64,000 nt of DNA from NCBI GenBank assembly GCA_963799455.1, contig CAWCXF010000007.1, positions 62,001-126,000 on the forward strand, written 5' to 3'. Shown here in pieces: positions 17,171-25,404 of this stretch. How positions within the stretch are numbered: position 1 is the first letter of the stretch; every line of letters begins with the position of its first letter. This DNA is from CAWCXF01 sp963799455. GTDB lineage: Bacteria > Pseudomonadota > Alphaproteobacteria > Rhodobacterales > Rhodobacteraceae. The notes below the pieces were generated by a model. That model did not search any database, was not told the DNA's origin, and was given only the letters and a program-made list of their open reading frames with translations. The translations under genes and the position numbers were made by a program.

Positions 17171-17791
17171 ATGGACAGACATTGGACAACCACCGAACGG
17201 CTTGCCGCTGGCCTTATCGCGGCCATGGTGTTCGGCGCGCTCGCGCTGCAAACCACCATCAATAACGATGGCTCACCGCTGGTGGCCTTCGGCCTGCTGT
17301 TCCGCTATTTCACGATCTGGACCAATTTTGCAGCAGGCGTGATTTTTACGCTGGTTGCATTGAACCAGCGGGTCGACCGGCGCGTCACCTTTTCCCTGGC
17401 CACCGCCATCGCCGTGGTCGCTCTTGTCTATCACGCCTTGCTGGCCAGCTATCATCATCCTGCAGGCCTCGACATTCTGACCAATCTGGCATTTCACACC
17501 GTGATTCCGGCGGCCACGATTGCATGGTGGCTGGCAGTCACGAGGCGGTTCGGTTTTGCCTGGGGAGCGTTACCCTTCGCGATGATCTTTCCGGTCATCT
17601 ACACCGCGTTCAGCCTGATATACGGGGAAATGACTGGCTTCTATCCCTACTTCTTCACCGACAAGTCCACGCTGAGCTGGGGTCAATTGCTGGTCAATAT
17701 TGCCGGACTGGCGCTGTTTTTTGTTGTTATCGGCGCTCTGCTGATGACCGTTCGCAGCGGCGTGGGGCGGTTGTTCAAACCCTCCGCTTGA
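17171..17791 (+). CDS. Pr6Pr-type membrane protein
   Basis: A 206-residue protein with six predicted transmembrane helices. The motifs FRYFTIWTNFAAG in helix 2, HTVIPAATIAWWL around helix 4 and VIYTAFSLIYG in helix 5 fit the bacterial Pr6Pr / FAR-17a-AIG1-like family. Eukaryotic AIG1-type members are fatty-acid ester hydrolases using a Thr-His pair, and a T (FTIWTN) and an H (FHTVIP) are present here. Bacterial function is unproven. ATG 17171 is the natural start. Its 3' end overlaps the convergent smr gene by 17 bases. Confidence 0.7.
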   Translation: MDRHWTTTERLAAGLIAAMVFGALALQTTINNDGSPLVAFGLLFRYFTIWTNFAAGVIFTLVALNQRVDRRVTFSLATAIAVVALVYHALLASYHHPAGLDILTNLAFHTVIPAATIAWWLAVTRRFGFAWGALPFAMIFPVIYTAFSLIYGEMTGFYPYFFTDKSTLSWGQLLVNIAGLALFFVVIGALLMTVRSGVGRLFKPSA

Positions 17792-18356
17792 GCACAATGT
17801 AAAGCGCGCCATCCCCGCCGTGGCGACGGTGCGCGGTTCTCACCGCAGCGATGGCCTCGTGATGGCTGGATGCGGCCAGCCAATCCAGAACCTTGGCCCT
17901 GATCGCGCCGCGCCGTGTTCCCCGATCCGCCGGATCGACCGGACGCGGCTTGCCCGTTACCAGCAACATCGAACGCGCGCCGATGGCGCGGGCCTGAGTC
18001 ATCCCGTCCATCAGCCGGTTGTAGGCGGCATCGAGCCCCATCCCGTGCAAGTCGATGGATATCTCGGGCGCGTGCAGCCCGGCTTTCATCCGCCTGTCCC
18101 AATGCGAATCCAGACCCGATTGGCTGAGCGACGGTTTCGGCTGGGGCGATTGTCGCGATATCGCGGGTGCGGTGTCCGATCGGGGAGCCGCGCGACGAGG
18201 CTTGACCGGTTGCAGCGGCGACGGTGCGGCCCTTTTTGTCTGGCGCAACAAGGTCGGCTCCTCAGGCCTATGGACACCCGCCAGTGGCGCAACCGTTCGG
18301 GCCAACCTGGCCCAGGCCTCGGCTTCATCGTCGGACAGGCCCCGCGGCGCACTCAT
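17775..18356 (-). CDS. Smr-domain protein
   Basis: A 193-residue protein. A charged, Pro-rich, disordered N-terminal half precedes a C-terminal Smr domain with the hallmark IDLHGMGLDAAYNRL (DLHG) and the later loop HRRHGGDGALYIVLKR (GGDGAL close to the HGxG motif). Stand-alone Smr proteins of this type are nucleases acting on nucleic acids. ATG at 18356 overlaps the stop of mltA, so it is the second gene of an mltA-smr operon. This linkage is standard in the order. Confidence 0.88.
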   Translation of the reverse strand: MSAPRGLSDDEAEAWARLARTVAPLAGVHRPEEPTLLRQTKRAAPSPLQPVKPRRAAPRSDTAPAISRQSPQPKPSLSQSGLDSHWDRRMKAGLHAPEISIDLHGMGLDAAYNRLMDGMTQARAIGARSMLLVTGKPRPVDPADRGTRRGAIRAKVLDWLAASSHHEAIAAVRTAHRRHGGDGALYIVLKRRV

Positions 18357-19627
18357 CGCGATTGCAGGCGGGCCAGTGTTCCCTTGGGCAACAGGATCAG
18401 AGCATTGCCCGAAGCGCTCATCGCGCCCGCGATCCGCGCAGCATCCTCGCCCGCGCCCCAGAATGTGTCGAAGCGGTTGGCCCCCTTGATAGCGCCGCCG
18501 GTATCTTGAGCGATCCACAAGCCATCGGCGATGTCTTGCTCCATATCCAGCCAGACCGGCGCGCCCAGCGGCACGAAAGCCGGGTCGGCGGCAACCGAAT
18601 GATCGCGCCTGACCGGCACCCCGAGCGCGCCCAGTGGTCCGTCGCCTGTCAGCTCCGAGAAGAAAATCCAGCTTTTGTTGGCGTTCATGATGCCTTGCGC
18701 CTCGTCCGGATGGTCGCGCAAATAGGCTACTATGCCCTGCATGGAGGTTGGATAATCGGTGCCATCGCCAATCATCCCGCCCTCACGCATGATCCTGCCG
18801 ATGGCGACATATTCGCGCCCGTTCTGCCCGGCATAGCCGATCCGCATCACGTCTCCATCGGGCGTTGCGAGGCGGCCTGACCCCTGGATCTGGAGGAAGA
18901 AGAACTCGATCGGGTCGGCCACCCATGCGATTACGGGAACGCGGCCATCCAGCGCGCCGGAAACGATTTGCGAACGCTCGAAATACAGTCGGAATTCGCC
19001 ATCGTCGGTGTATCGGCCCAGCGGGGGTCGGCCGGTGCGTTCGGCTTCAGGCGTGTCAGCGGGCCAGGCACGCTGGAGATCAGCGGGCATGGCATAGACC
19101 GGCGTTTCGTAACCGGGCCGGCGGGTCCGGCTGCCGCGTATCTCCGGCTCGAAATAGCCGGTGGCAAAGGCATCGCCATCCGCGATCCGGACGGTTTCGA
19201 AATGGGTCGCGAAAAAGCCGATGGCCGACATTTGGGGCCAGGTGCGTGCTGCGGTGCACGCGGTCTGCCAGTCTGCGCGGCGGGTCAGACCGCTGGCATC
19301 GTCACGGGTGACCAACTTCGGGCAGCTTTCGATAAAGGAGGCGAGCGAGCCGACGGCATCGCTCTGATCCACGATCAGCGAGGCAGGTGACGGTCCGTAA
19401 GCCAGTGGCGCATCGGCTGCCCGTTGGTAGATCGGCGCAGGAGGGGCGACCGGAGTTGGTGCAGGTGCAGGTTCGGCGACGGGAGCCCGTTGCGTGACGG
19501 GCGGGGGCGAGGATTGCGGCTCTCCGGTTTGGGGCACCAGCCGGACGCAGCCGCTCAGGGAAAGCAACAGACACAGGGTCAGTGCAGCCGATGCCGCCAC
19601 CCGTTTCGTATCGGCAAAAAGCAGCAT
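18353..19627 (-). CDS. mltA: Membrane-bound lytic murein transglycosylase A, lipoprotein
   Basis: About 424 residues. A lipoprotein signal ends at LSLSGC, followed by a Pro-rich linker (APAPTPVAPP) and then the MltA double-psi barrel domain: TGYFEPEIRGS, FFLQIQGSGRL, a YAGQNGREY segment, and the C-terminal 3D domain (IAQDTGGAIKG, DTFWGAG) with the catalytic Asp. It cleaves peptidoglycan glycans to anhydro-muropeptides at the outer membrane. GAGAGGG just before ATG 19627 favours this start over an in-frame GTG at 19645. Confidence 0.93.
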   Translation of the reverse strand: MLLFADTKRVAASAALTLCLLLSLSGCVRLVPQTGEPQSSPPPVTQRAPVAEPAPAPTPVAPPAPIYQRAADAPLAYGPSPASLIVDQSDAVGSLASFIESCPKLVTRDDASGLTRRADWQTACTAARTWPQMSAIGFFATHFETVRIADGDAFATGYFEPEIRGSRTRRPGYETPVYAMPADLQRAWPADTPEAERTGRPPLGRYTDDGEFRLYFERSQIVSGALDGRVPVIAWVADPIEFFFLQIQGSGRLATPDGDVMRIGYAGQNGREYVAIGRIMREGGMIGDGTDYPTSMQGIVAYLRDHPDEAQGIMNANKSWIFFSELTGDGPLGALGVPVRRDHSVAADPAFVPLGAPVWLDMEQDIADGLWIAQDTGGAIKGANRFDTFWGAGEDAARIAGAMSASGNALILLPKGTLARLQSR

Positions 19628-19677
19628 GGCCCTCTCGCTGTTCACGTCAAGGCGTTGGGGCCGACTTGCGACCGGGC

Positions 19678-20331
19678 CTAGCCTTCGTCGGTTTCGTCGA
19701 GCACCCAGTCTGGTCCGCCCGCGCTCAGATCGCGGCTGAAGGTCCAGACATCGCGGCTTTCGACGGCATCGTCGAGCGATCCTGCAACCATGTTCCCGTC
19801 CTTGTCGCGCGTAACGGCAGCAATATCGGCGACAAACAGCACCGCAATGCGCGCTATGCCATTGTCGACACCGGCGTTGCGAATGGCCGCCTCCTCAAAC
19901 CGGATGAGCTTGTTGTCCAGCGTTTCTCCCGCTTCCTCGCGGGCGGTGATCGCGCTGTCAAAACTGGCATAGACGTCGCTGTCGCACATTTCGCGCAGGG
20001 TTTCGCGGTCACCGTTCCAGAACGCTTCGAGGATAATTTCGTATGCGCCCTTGGCGCCTTCCATGAAGCCGACCAGATCGAAACTCTTGTCAGCCGAATA
20101 GACCGCCTGAATACCACGTTCGACCGCCGGAGGAGCGCCCTCGATCTGCGGCGCCTTGTTCGACGGCACGACCGTCAGCTTGGGGTTCTTGGCATCCTGC
20201 TGTTCGTCATTGTATCGGAACCGGGTCGACACAGGTTCTTCTTCATGTTCGGCACGCTGGCCAAGCACCGAATAGAGGCGCATGCCGATAAATGCCGCGA
20301 TCATGGCTAGGATGACGATTTCGAAAATCAC
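19678..20331 (-). CDS. timA: Tim44/TimA-family adaptor protein
   Basis: A 217-residue protein with one N-terminal membrane helix (MIFEIVILAMIAAFIGMRLY), a charged linker and a C-terminal Tim44-like domain (FMEGAKGAYEIILEAFWNGD, later VESRDVWTFSRDLSAGGPDWVL). This is the alphaproteobacterial TimA, an inner-membrane relative of the mitochondrial import motor subunit Tim44. It lies next to secB (divergent) and mltA, the usual order in this group, which supports a role at the membrane in export or quality control. Confidence 0.85.
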   Translation of the reverse strand: MIFEIVILAMIAAFIGMRLYSVLGQRAEHEEEPVSTRFRYNDEQQDAKNPKLTVVPSNKAPQIEGAPPAVERGIQAVYSADKSFDLVGFMEGAKGAYEIILEAFWNGDRETLREMCDSDVYASFDSAITAREEAGETLDNKLIRFEEAAIRNAGVDNGIARIAVLFVADIAAVTRDKDGNMVAGSLDDAVESRDVWTFSRDLSAGGPDWVLDETDEG

Positions 20332-20726
20332 GTTGTTCGCTTTCCGCTGGTTCGTCCTGACAGGCCGCCAGGCAAGCTAATTGCTATCGTTTGTCTATAA
20401 GCTCGTGCCCTAAATAGGACCTGAATTCAATCGGACAAGCGCGTATTGCCCGGCGCATTGGTGATTTCGCCCCAAGTCTGGACAAAATAGTCTCTGGACA
20501 AAATAGTCTGGACAAAACCCGTGCCGCCGGATCGTGTCACGAACAACCCTGCGGTTTCCCTCGGCACCGTGTTGCGAAGCCTTCGCGCCAGTGCTACCCG
20601 CCCTGCCCGACAGGTCAGGAGACCGGAACTGTTGGAGCGGCAGACGCCTCAGCGGTGACGACAGCCCAACCTCTTGCAAAAAACACAATTATTTCAGACA
20701 GTAAACCTTAGACGAAAGCGAATATC
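20332..20726. other. Divergent intergenic region between timA and secB, with a tandem repeat
   Basis: A 395-base gap without a convincing gene. It must hold promoters for timA (left) and secB (right). The most visible structure is an imperfect repeat at 20476-20517: two 16-base copies of TCTGGACAAAATAGTC followed by a partial third (TGGACAAAA). I see no terminator or RNA gene. Confidence 0.6.
20476..20517. repeat. Tandem repeat of a 16-bp unit, about 2.6 copies
   Basis: Units TCTGGACAAAATAGTC at 20477 and 20493, then a truncated copy. It lies 209 bases upstream of the secB start and on the leader side of timA. Confidence 0.8.
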
Positions 20727-21260
20727 ATGGCCGACGAAGGCGACGTTCTCACCAACCTAAACACCGGCGAAGGCGCGCCCAATGGCGCCGACAATCTGCC
20801 AGCAGTGGGGATCATCTCGCAATATGTGAAGGATCTCTCGGTCGAGAACCCGAACGCGCCAACCGTGTATCAGTGGACGGACCAGCCGCAAATCGACCTT
20901 CAGTTCAACATCGGCGCCAACAAGGTGAATGACGATGTTCACGAGGTCGAGCTCAAGATCAACGTCACCGCCAAGGGCGAAAAGGGCGACTTTTACCTCA
21001 TTGAGCTGGCCTATTGCGGCCTCATCGGTATTCGCAACGTGACCGAGGAACAGACCCACGCGTTTCTTTACGCCGAAGCCCCGCGCCTGCTGTTCCCGTT
21101 TGCGCGCCAGGTCGTGGCCTCCGCCTCGCAAGAAGCAGGCTTTGCCCCGCTGACGCTCGACCCGATCGATTTTAACGGGCTCTACGTACAGCAATTGCAG
21201 CAACGCCGTCAGGAAGAAGCCGGCGGCGCGGCAGCCCAACCTCCCTCTGGCAACGCCTGA
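20727..21260 (+). CDS. secB: Protein-export chaperone SecB
   Basis: A 177-residue acidic chaperone, tetrameric in the family, that keeps pre-proteins unfolded and hands them to SecA. Recognisable parts: YVKDLSVENPNAP, the beta-sheet core with VHEVELKINVTAK, the AYCGLIGI substrate-groove segment, and the SecA-contacting LLFPFARQVV followed by GGFAPLTLDPIDF-like sequence (here AGFAPLTLDPIDF). ATG 20727 is preceded by an A-rich GACGAAAGCGAA leader. It is divergent from timA, as in other sphingomonads. Confidence 0.96.
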   Translation: MADEGDVLTNLNTGEGAPNGADNLPAVGIISQYVKDLSVENPNAPTVYQWTDQPQIDLQFNIGANKVNDDVHEVELKINVTAKGEKGDFYLIELAYCGLIGIRNVTEEQTHAFLYAEAPRLLFPFARQVVASASQEAGFAPLTLDPIDFNGLYVQQLQQRRQEEAGGAAAQPPSGNA

Positions 21261-21291
21261 GCCGGGTTGAAATGGAAGAAAGGCTCCGCGC

Positions 21292-22881
21292 ATGAGCCTT
21301 TTGAAAAATGTCGGGACGATAGGCTCGCTCACGATGATGAGCAGGGTCGCCGGAATGGCGCGCGAGATGATCTTCTCGCGCGTCCTTGGCGCCAATGCCG
21401 TAACCGACGCCTGGTTTCAGGCCTTCATCATTCCCAATGTCTTTCGCCGCCTGTTTGCCGAAGGCGCGTTCTCGGCCGCCTTCGTGCCGATGTTTTCCAA
21501 GCGGCTGCACGGCAAGGATGGCGCAAGCGCTGAAGAAGGCCTCGAGCAAGCGCGCAGCTTCTCCAACGATGTGCTCAGCGTGTTTCTGCCGGTGCTGATT
21601 GGTCTGTGCGTCATTTTCGAACTGGCCATGCCGGCCGTCATCTGGCTGCTTGCGGAAAAGCCCATCGACCCCGGCAATTTCAACATGGCCGTCGATTTTG
21701 CGCGGATCATGTTCCCCTATATTGTGCTGGTCAGCATGGTGACGCTGTTCACCGGAATGCTGAATTCGGTCAGCCGGTTTGCGCCCGGTGCGAGCTTTCC
21801 GATTATCCTCAATCTCGTTCTGATCGCCGCCTTGTTGTTCGGAGAGCGGTGGGTCGCCGCCAGCGGTGCGGGCGTGGAGGCGGTCGCGTACGGCATCGCC
21901 TGGGCGGTGACAGGGGCCGGCGTCATGCAACTGGCCTGGCTCTATTACTGGACAAGGGTGGCGGGGTTTCGGCCCAGGCTGGCCTGGCCGCGCATCACGC
22001 CTGAGGTCAAGCGCCTCTCCATCATCGCCCTGCCCGCGGCCATCGGCGGCGGCGCCTACCAGATCAACACGCTGGTCCAGCTCTACTTCCTCAACCAGCT
22101 GGAAAGCGGATCGGTCAGCTACATGAACTATGCGGACCGGCTGAACCAGTTGCCGCTGGGCATTATCGGTATCGCCCTGTCGACCGCCATCCTGCCGACA
22201 TTGTCCAAATTTGTCGGAGCGAAGAACACCGAAGGGGCCGACCGCATCCAGTCCGATGCCATCGAGTTGGCGATGCTATTGACCATCCCTGCTGCCGTGG
22301 CGCTGGCAATGTGTGCAACGCCTATCGTCACGATGATCTTTCAGGGTGGACGCTTCGATCTGGCCGATGCGGCCATCACCGGCCAGGTGCTGGCCACCCT
22401 GGTAATGGGTCTGCCGGCTTATGTGCTGGTGAAGGTTCTGGTGCCCAACTTCTACGCCCGTTCCGACACCCGGACGCCGGTCTATGCTGCATTTATCTCG
22501 TTGGCGGTATTCGTGGCTTTCAACATCCTCCTGCTCGACCGATACGGTGTCGTCGGGGTTGCCTTTGCCAGCGTCATTGGCGCCTGGATCAACGTCGCGT
22601 TTCTCTACATTGTGCTGGCCAAGCGAGGATATTACACCATCCCGCTGGCTCTGGTGGGACGCATCGCCCGGCAATTGCTTGCCGCGGCCGCGATGGGCGC
22701 GGCCTTGTGGTTTGCCCGCGATATGCTGACCGGATGGTTTGCAGCGGGATTGTTCGCCCGGCTGGGTGCCCTGCTCGCGCTAGTGCTGTGCTCGGGCGTC
22801 GTCTATTTCACCGTTGCCTTTGCCGTCGGCGCCATCGACAAGCAGCGCATCGCGTCTCTCACCAAGAAGAAAGCCCCGTAA
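21292..22881 (+). CDS. murJ: Lipid II flippase MurJ
   Basis: A 529-residue MOP-superfamily flippase with about 14 transmembrane helices that moves lipid II across the inner membrane for peptidoglycan synthesis. Typical segments are SRVAGMAREMIFSRVLGA at the N terminus, FRRLFAEGAFSAAFVP after helix 2, and MNYADRLNQLPLGIIGIAL mid-protein with the conserved Arg. ATG 21292 is preceded by GGAAGAAAGG. The gene follows secB by 31 bases and ends 5 bases before trpS, so a secB-murJ-trpS operon is likely. Confidence 0.96.
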   Translation: MSLLKNVGTIGSLTMMSRVAGMAREMIFSRVLGANAVTDAWFQAFIIPNVFRRLFAEGAFSAAFVPMFSKRLHGKDGASAEEGLEQARSFSNDVLSVFLPVLIGLCVIFELAMPAVIWLLAEKPIDPGNFNMAVDFARIMFPYIVLVSMVTLFTGMLNSVSRFAPGASFPIILNLVLIAALLFGERWVAASGAGVEAVAYGIAWAVTGAGVMQLAWLYYWTRVAGFRPRLAWPRITPEVKRLSIIALPAAIGGGAYQINTLVQLYFLNQLESGSVSYMNYADRLNQLPLGIIGIALSTAILPTLSKFVGAKNTEGADRIQSDAIELAMLLTIPAAVALAMCATPIVTMIFQGGRFDLADAAITGQVLATLVMGLPAYVLVKVLVPNFYARSDTRTPVYAAFISLAVFVAFNILLLDRYGVVGVAFASVIGAWINVAFLYIVLAKRGYYTIPLALVGRIARQLLAAAAMGAALWFARDMLTGWFAAGLFARLGALLALVLCSGVVYFTVAFAVGAIDKQRIASLTKKKAP

Positions 22882-22886
22882 CAATC

Positions 22887-23942
22887 ATGCCTTCTGCCAC
22901 CGACAACAGTGACAAGCCGATGCGGGTGGTGTCCGGCATCCAGCCAACCGGCAGGCCGCATCTTGGCAATTACCTCGGCGCCATCGTCAATTATGTCCGG
23001 TTGCAGGAGCAAGCCGACCAGGCAGGCGGCGAATGCCTGATATTCCTCGCCGATTTGCACGCTATCTCGCAGCCTCACGACCCGGCGGAGTTGAGCGCGG
23101 CCACGCTGGAAATGGTTGCAACCCTCGTGGCTTGCGGGGTGGACCCGAAAAAGACCGTTTTGTTCAATCAGGCGCAAGTGCCGCAACACGCCGAGCTGCA
23201 ATGGTTGCTCAACGGCACGGCCCGGATGGGCTGGCTGAACCGCATGACGCAATGGAAGGACAAGGCGGGCAAGAACCGCGAGGGTCAATCGGTCGCCCTG
23301 TTCACCTACCCCGTCCTGCAAGCCGCCGATGTCCTGCTGTATCAGGCAACACACGTGCCCGTGGGTGAGGATCAGAAACAGCATCTGGAGCTGGCCCGCG
23401 ACATCGCCCAGAAATTCAACAACGACTTTGCTGCCCCGGACTCGCCCGTCTTTACCCAACCCGATCCCATCATTCCGCCCGACGCAGCGCGCATCATGTC
23501 CTTGCGCGACGGCAACGCAAAGATGAGCAAATCCGATCCATCCGAAATGAGCCGTATCAGCCTGACCGACGATGCCGACACCATCATGAAGAAGGTGAAA
23601 AAGGCCAAGACCGATCCTGAACCCTTGCCGGGCGAGATCGCAGGGCTGGTCGGACGGCCTGGCGCGCTGAACCTGGTCACGATCTATGCCGCGCTGGCAG
23701 GGACAACGCCCGATTCCGTCCTGTCGCAATATGGGGGCCAGGGGTTCGGCGTGTTCAAACCTGCCCTGGGCGAGCTGCTGGTTTCGACCCTGTCGCCGAT
23801 CAACGCCCGTTTCACCGAACTGATGGACGACCGCGAGGCGCTGGATGCCATTCTGGCGCGCGGGGCGGCAAAGGCCCGCGATCTGGCCTCACCAACCCTG
23901 TCACGCGCCTATTCTGCGCTGGGACTGGTGCGCGGGGCATAG
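22887..23942 (+). CDS. trpS: Tryptophan--tRNA ligase
   Basis: A 351-residue class I aminoacyl-tRNA synthetase charging tRNA-Trp. The HIGH-like signature is TGRPHLGNYLG near residue 25. The KMSKS loop is NAKMSKSDPS (about residues 211-220). Other family marks are FLADLHAIS, the VGEDQKQHLELARD motif and TYPVLQAAD. The open frame runs back through murJ, but ATG 22887 starts the conserved region and follows the murJ stop by 5 bases. No good ribosome-binding site is seen, consistent with coupling to murJ. Confidence 0.96.
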   Translation: MPSATDNSDKPMRVVSGIQPTGRPHLGNYLGAIVNYVRLQEQADQAGGECLIFLADLHAISQPHDPAELSAATLEMVATLVACGVDPKKTVLFNQAQVPQHAELQWLLNGTARMGWLNRMTQWKDKAGKNREGQSVALFTYPVLQAADVLLYQATHVPVGEDQKQHLELARDIAQKFNNDFAAPDSPVFTQPDPIIPPDAARIMSLRDGNAKMSKSDPSEMSRISLTDDADTIMKKVKKAKTDPEPLPGEIAGLVGRPGALNLVTIYAALAGTTPDSVLSQYGGQGFGVFKPALGELLVSTLSPINARFTELMDDREALDAILARGAAKARDLASPTLSRAYSALGLVRGA

Positions 23943-24131
23943 GCAGGCCCACGGGGCGGTGCGAGCTTTTACCGCATCGACTTCTGGAAAGCTTGCAACA
24001 TATGCTAAGTAAGTCATTCAAAAGACGTTCACCCTGCCGCTGGTAGGACACATCTCGACGATGCGAAGGATCGTGCCCCGCTGCAGGGAAGACCAGCTAG
24101 GCCGGCAAGCATGAGTTTTTCGGAGACTGTT

Positions 24132-24827
24132 ATGACTGATACGAACATGACCATACGATTTGCCAAACTGTCGGCGGCTCCGGCGCTGTTGCTCGCACTT
24201 GCGGCTTGCGCCACCCCTTTCAATGCCGATGTCTCGCGTTTCCAGACGCAGCTGCCTGCTCCCACGGGTGAAAGTTTCGCCGTCGTCGCCGATGATCCGG
24301 CGCTGGCAGGCGGTCTGGAATTTTCGCAATACGCCCAGTTGGTCGAGGCGGAAATGGCCAGACTGGGATATGCCGAGGCGGCCACGCCGGAAGCAGCAAG
24401 CCTGTTGGTCCGGTTCGACTATGGCGTCGACAAGGGGCGCGAACGGGTTCGGACCACCGGTTTCAGCCGCGATCCCTTCTATAGCCCGTGGTACGGATAT
24501 AGCCGCCCGTTCTATCGCAGCAGCTTCGGCTACAACGGGTTCTCGCGGCGCGGTTGGGGCTACGGTTTTTACGATCCCTTCTTCGGCGGTTCCGAGGTGA
24601 CCAGCTACACCGTCTATACCAGCGGCATCGACATGAAGATCGACCGTCAGGAAACCGGGGAGCGTCTGTTTGAAGGAAAAGCCGAGGCGTTGTCACGTTC
24701 CAACCGGTTGCAGCATCTTGTGCCCAATCTGGTCGAGGCGATGTTCACCGACTTTCCAGGCAATTCCGGTGAGACCCTGCGCATCTCAATCGCGCCGGAA
24801 AAAACCAAGGTTCGCCGGATCGACTGA
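24132..24827 (+). CDS. DUF4136-type lipoprotein
   Basis: About 231 residues. A lipoprotein signal (IRFAKLSAAPALLLALAAC) is followed by a DUF4136-like domain with a Tyr/Arg/Gly-rich central loop (SPWYGYSRPFYRSS) and the C-terminal signature LVEAMFTDFPGNSGET. CGGAG, 6 bases before ATG 24132, supports this start over 24111 and 24147. It is probably attached to the outer membrane; function unknown. A second member of the family, with an almost identical C-terminal motif, lies at 53070. Confidence 0.8.
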   Translation: MTDTNMTIRFAKLSAAPALLLALAACATPFNADVSRFQTQLPAPTGESFAVVADDPALAGGLEFSQYAQLVEAEMARLGYAEAATPEAASLLVRFDYGVDKGRERVRTTGFSRDPFYSPWYGYSRPFYRSSFGYNGFSRRGWGYGFYDPFFGGSEVTSYTVYTSGIDMKIDRQETGERLFEGKAEALSRSNRLQHLVPNLVEAMFTDFPGNSGETLRISIAPEKTKVRRID

Positions 24828-24852
24828 TCTCGTGATCTTCCTGAGAATAGCG

Positions 24853-24886
24853 AAGGGCGGCCCTGCAAAGGGTCGCCCTTTTTTCT
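24853..24886 (+). terminator. Rho-independent terminator after the DUF4136 gene
   Basis: The stem AAGGGCG / CGCCCTT (with an inner CCTGCAAAGG stem-loop) is followed by a run of T. It can also serve dut on the opposite strand, because the A-rich left side mirrors it. Confidence 0.85.
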
Positions 24887-24942
24887 TTGTCGGGGGTTGC
24901 GAAGCCGGGAGCAGGGATGCCACGGGCACGGATCAGAGGAGC

Positions 24943-25404
24943 TCAGACCAGTTTGGCATGCCCGCCGGTCGAGCCGAAACCAGCAGCACCGCGAGTGGTC
25001 TCGTCAAGCATGTCCACCTCTTCAAGCGTGGCCGTGGTGACGCGGGCCAACACAAGCTGCGCGATCCGGTCGCCGCGCTCGATCGCAAAAGGATCAGTGC
25101 CATGGTTGATGAGGATGATCTTCAATTCGCCGCGATAATCGCTGTCGATCGTGCCGGGCGCATTGGGAACGCTGATCCCGTGTTTCAAAGCAAGGCCCGA
25201 GCGGGGCCGCACCTGTATTTCAAACCCTTGTGGAACCGCGCAGGCAAAACCGGTCGCCACCGCATGGCGCGCACCGGGATGCAGCGTCACCTGTTCAGCA
25301 GCGACGATGTCCATGCCCGCGGCCCCATCGCTCGCATAGCGCGGTAGCTCGAGCCCGTGACCATGTGGCAACCGCTTGATCGCCAAACTGCAGGTATCAG
25401 TCAT
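24943..25404 (-). CDS. dut: Deoxyuridine 5'-triphosphate nucleotidohydrolase (dUTPase)
   Basis: A 153-residue trimeric dUTPase that hydrolyses dUTP to dUMP, limiting uracil in DNA and feeding thymidylate synthesis. The five family motifs are visible: ASDGAAGMD, RPRSGLALK, NAPGTIDSDYRGE (catalytic Asp), RGDRIAQLV and the C-terminal glycine-rich RGAAGFGSTGG. The frame is open upstream through coaBC; ATG 25404 overlaps the coaBC stop by 8 bases, so the two are co-translated. Confidence 0.96.
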   Translation of the reverse strand: MTDTCSLAIKRLPHGHGLELPRYASDGAAGMDIVAAEQVTLHPGARHAVATGFACAVPQGFEIQVRPRSGLALKHGISVPNAPGTIDSDYRGELKIILINHGTDPFAIERGDRIAQLVLARVTTATLEEVDMLDETTRGAAGFGSTGGHAKLV

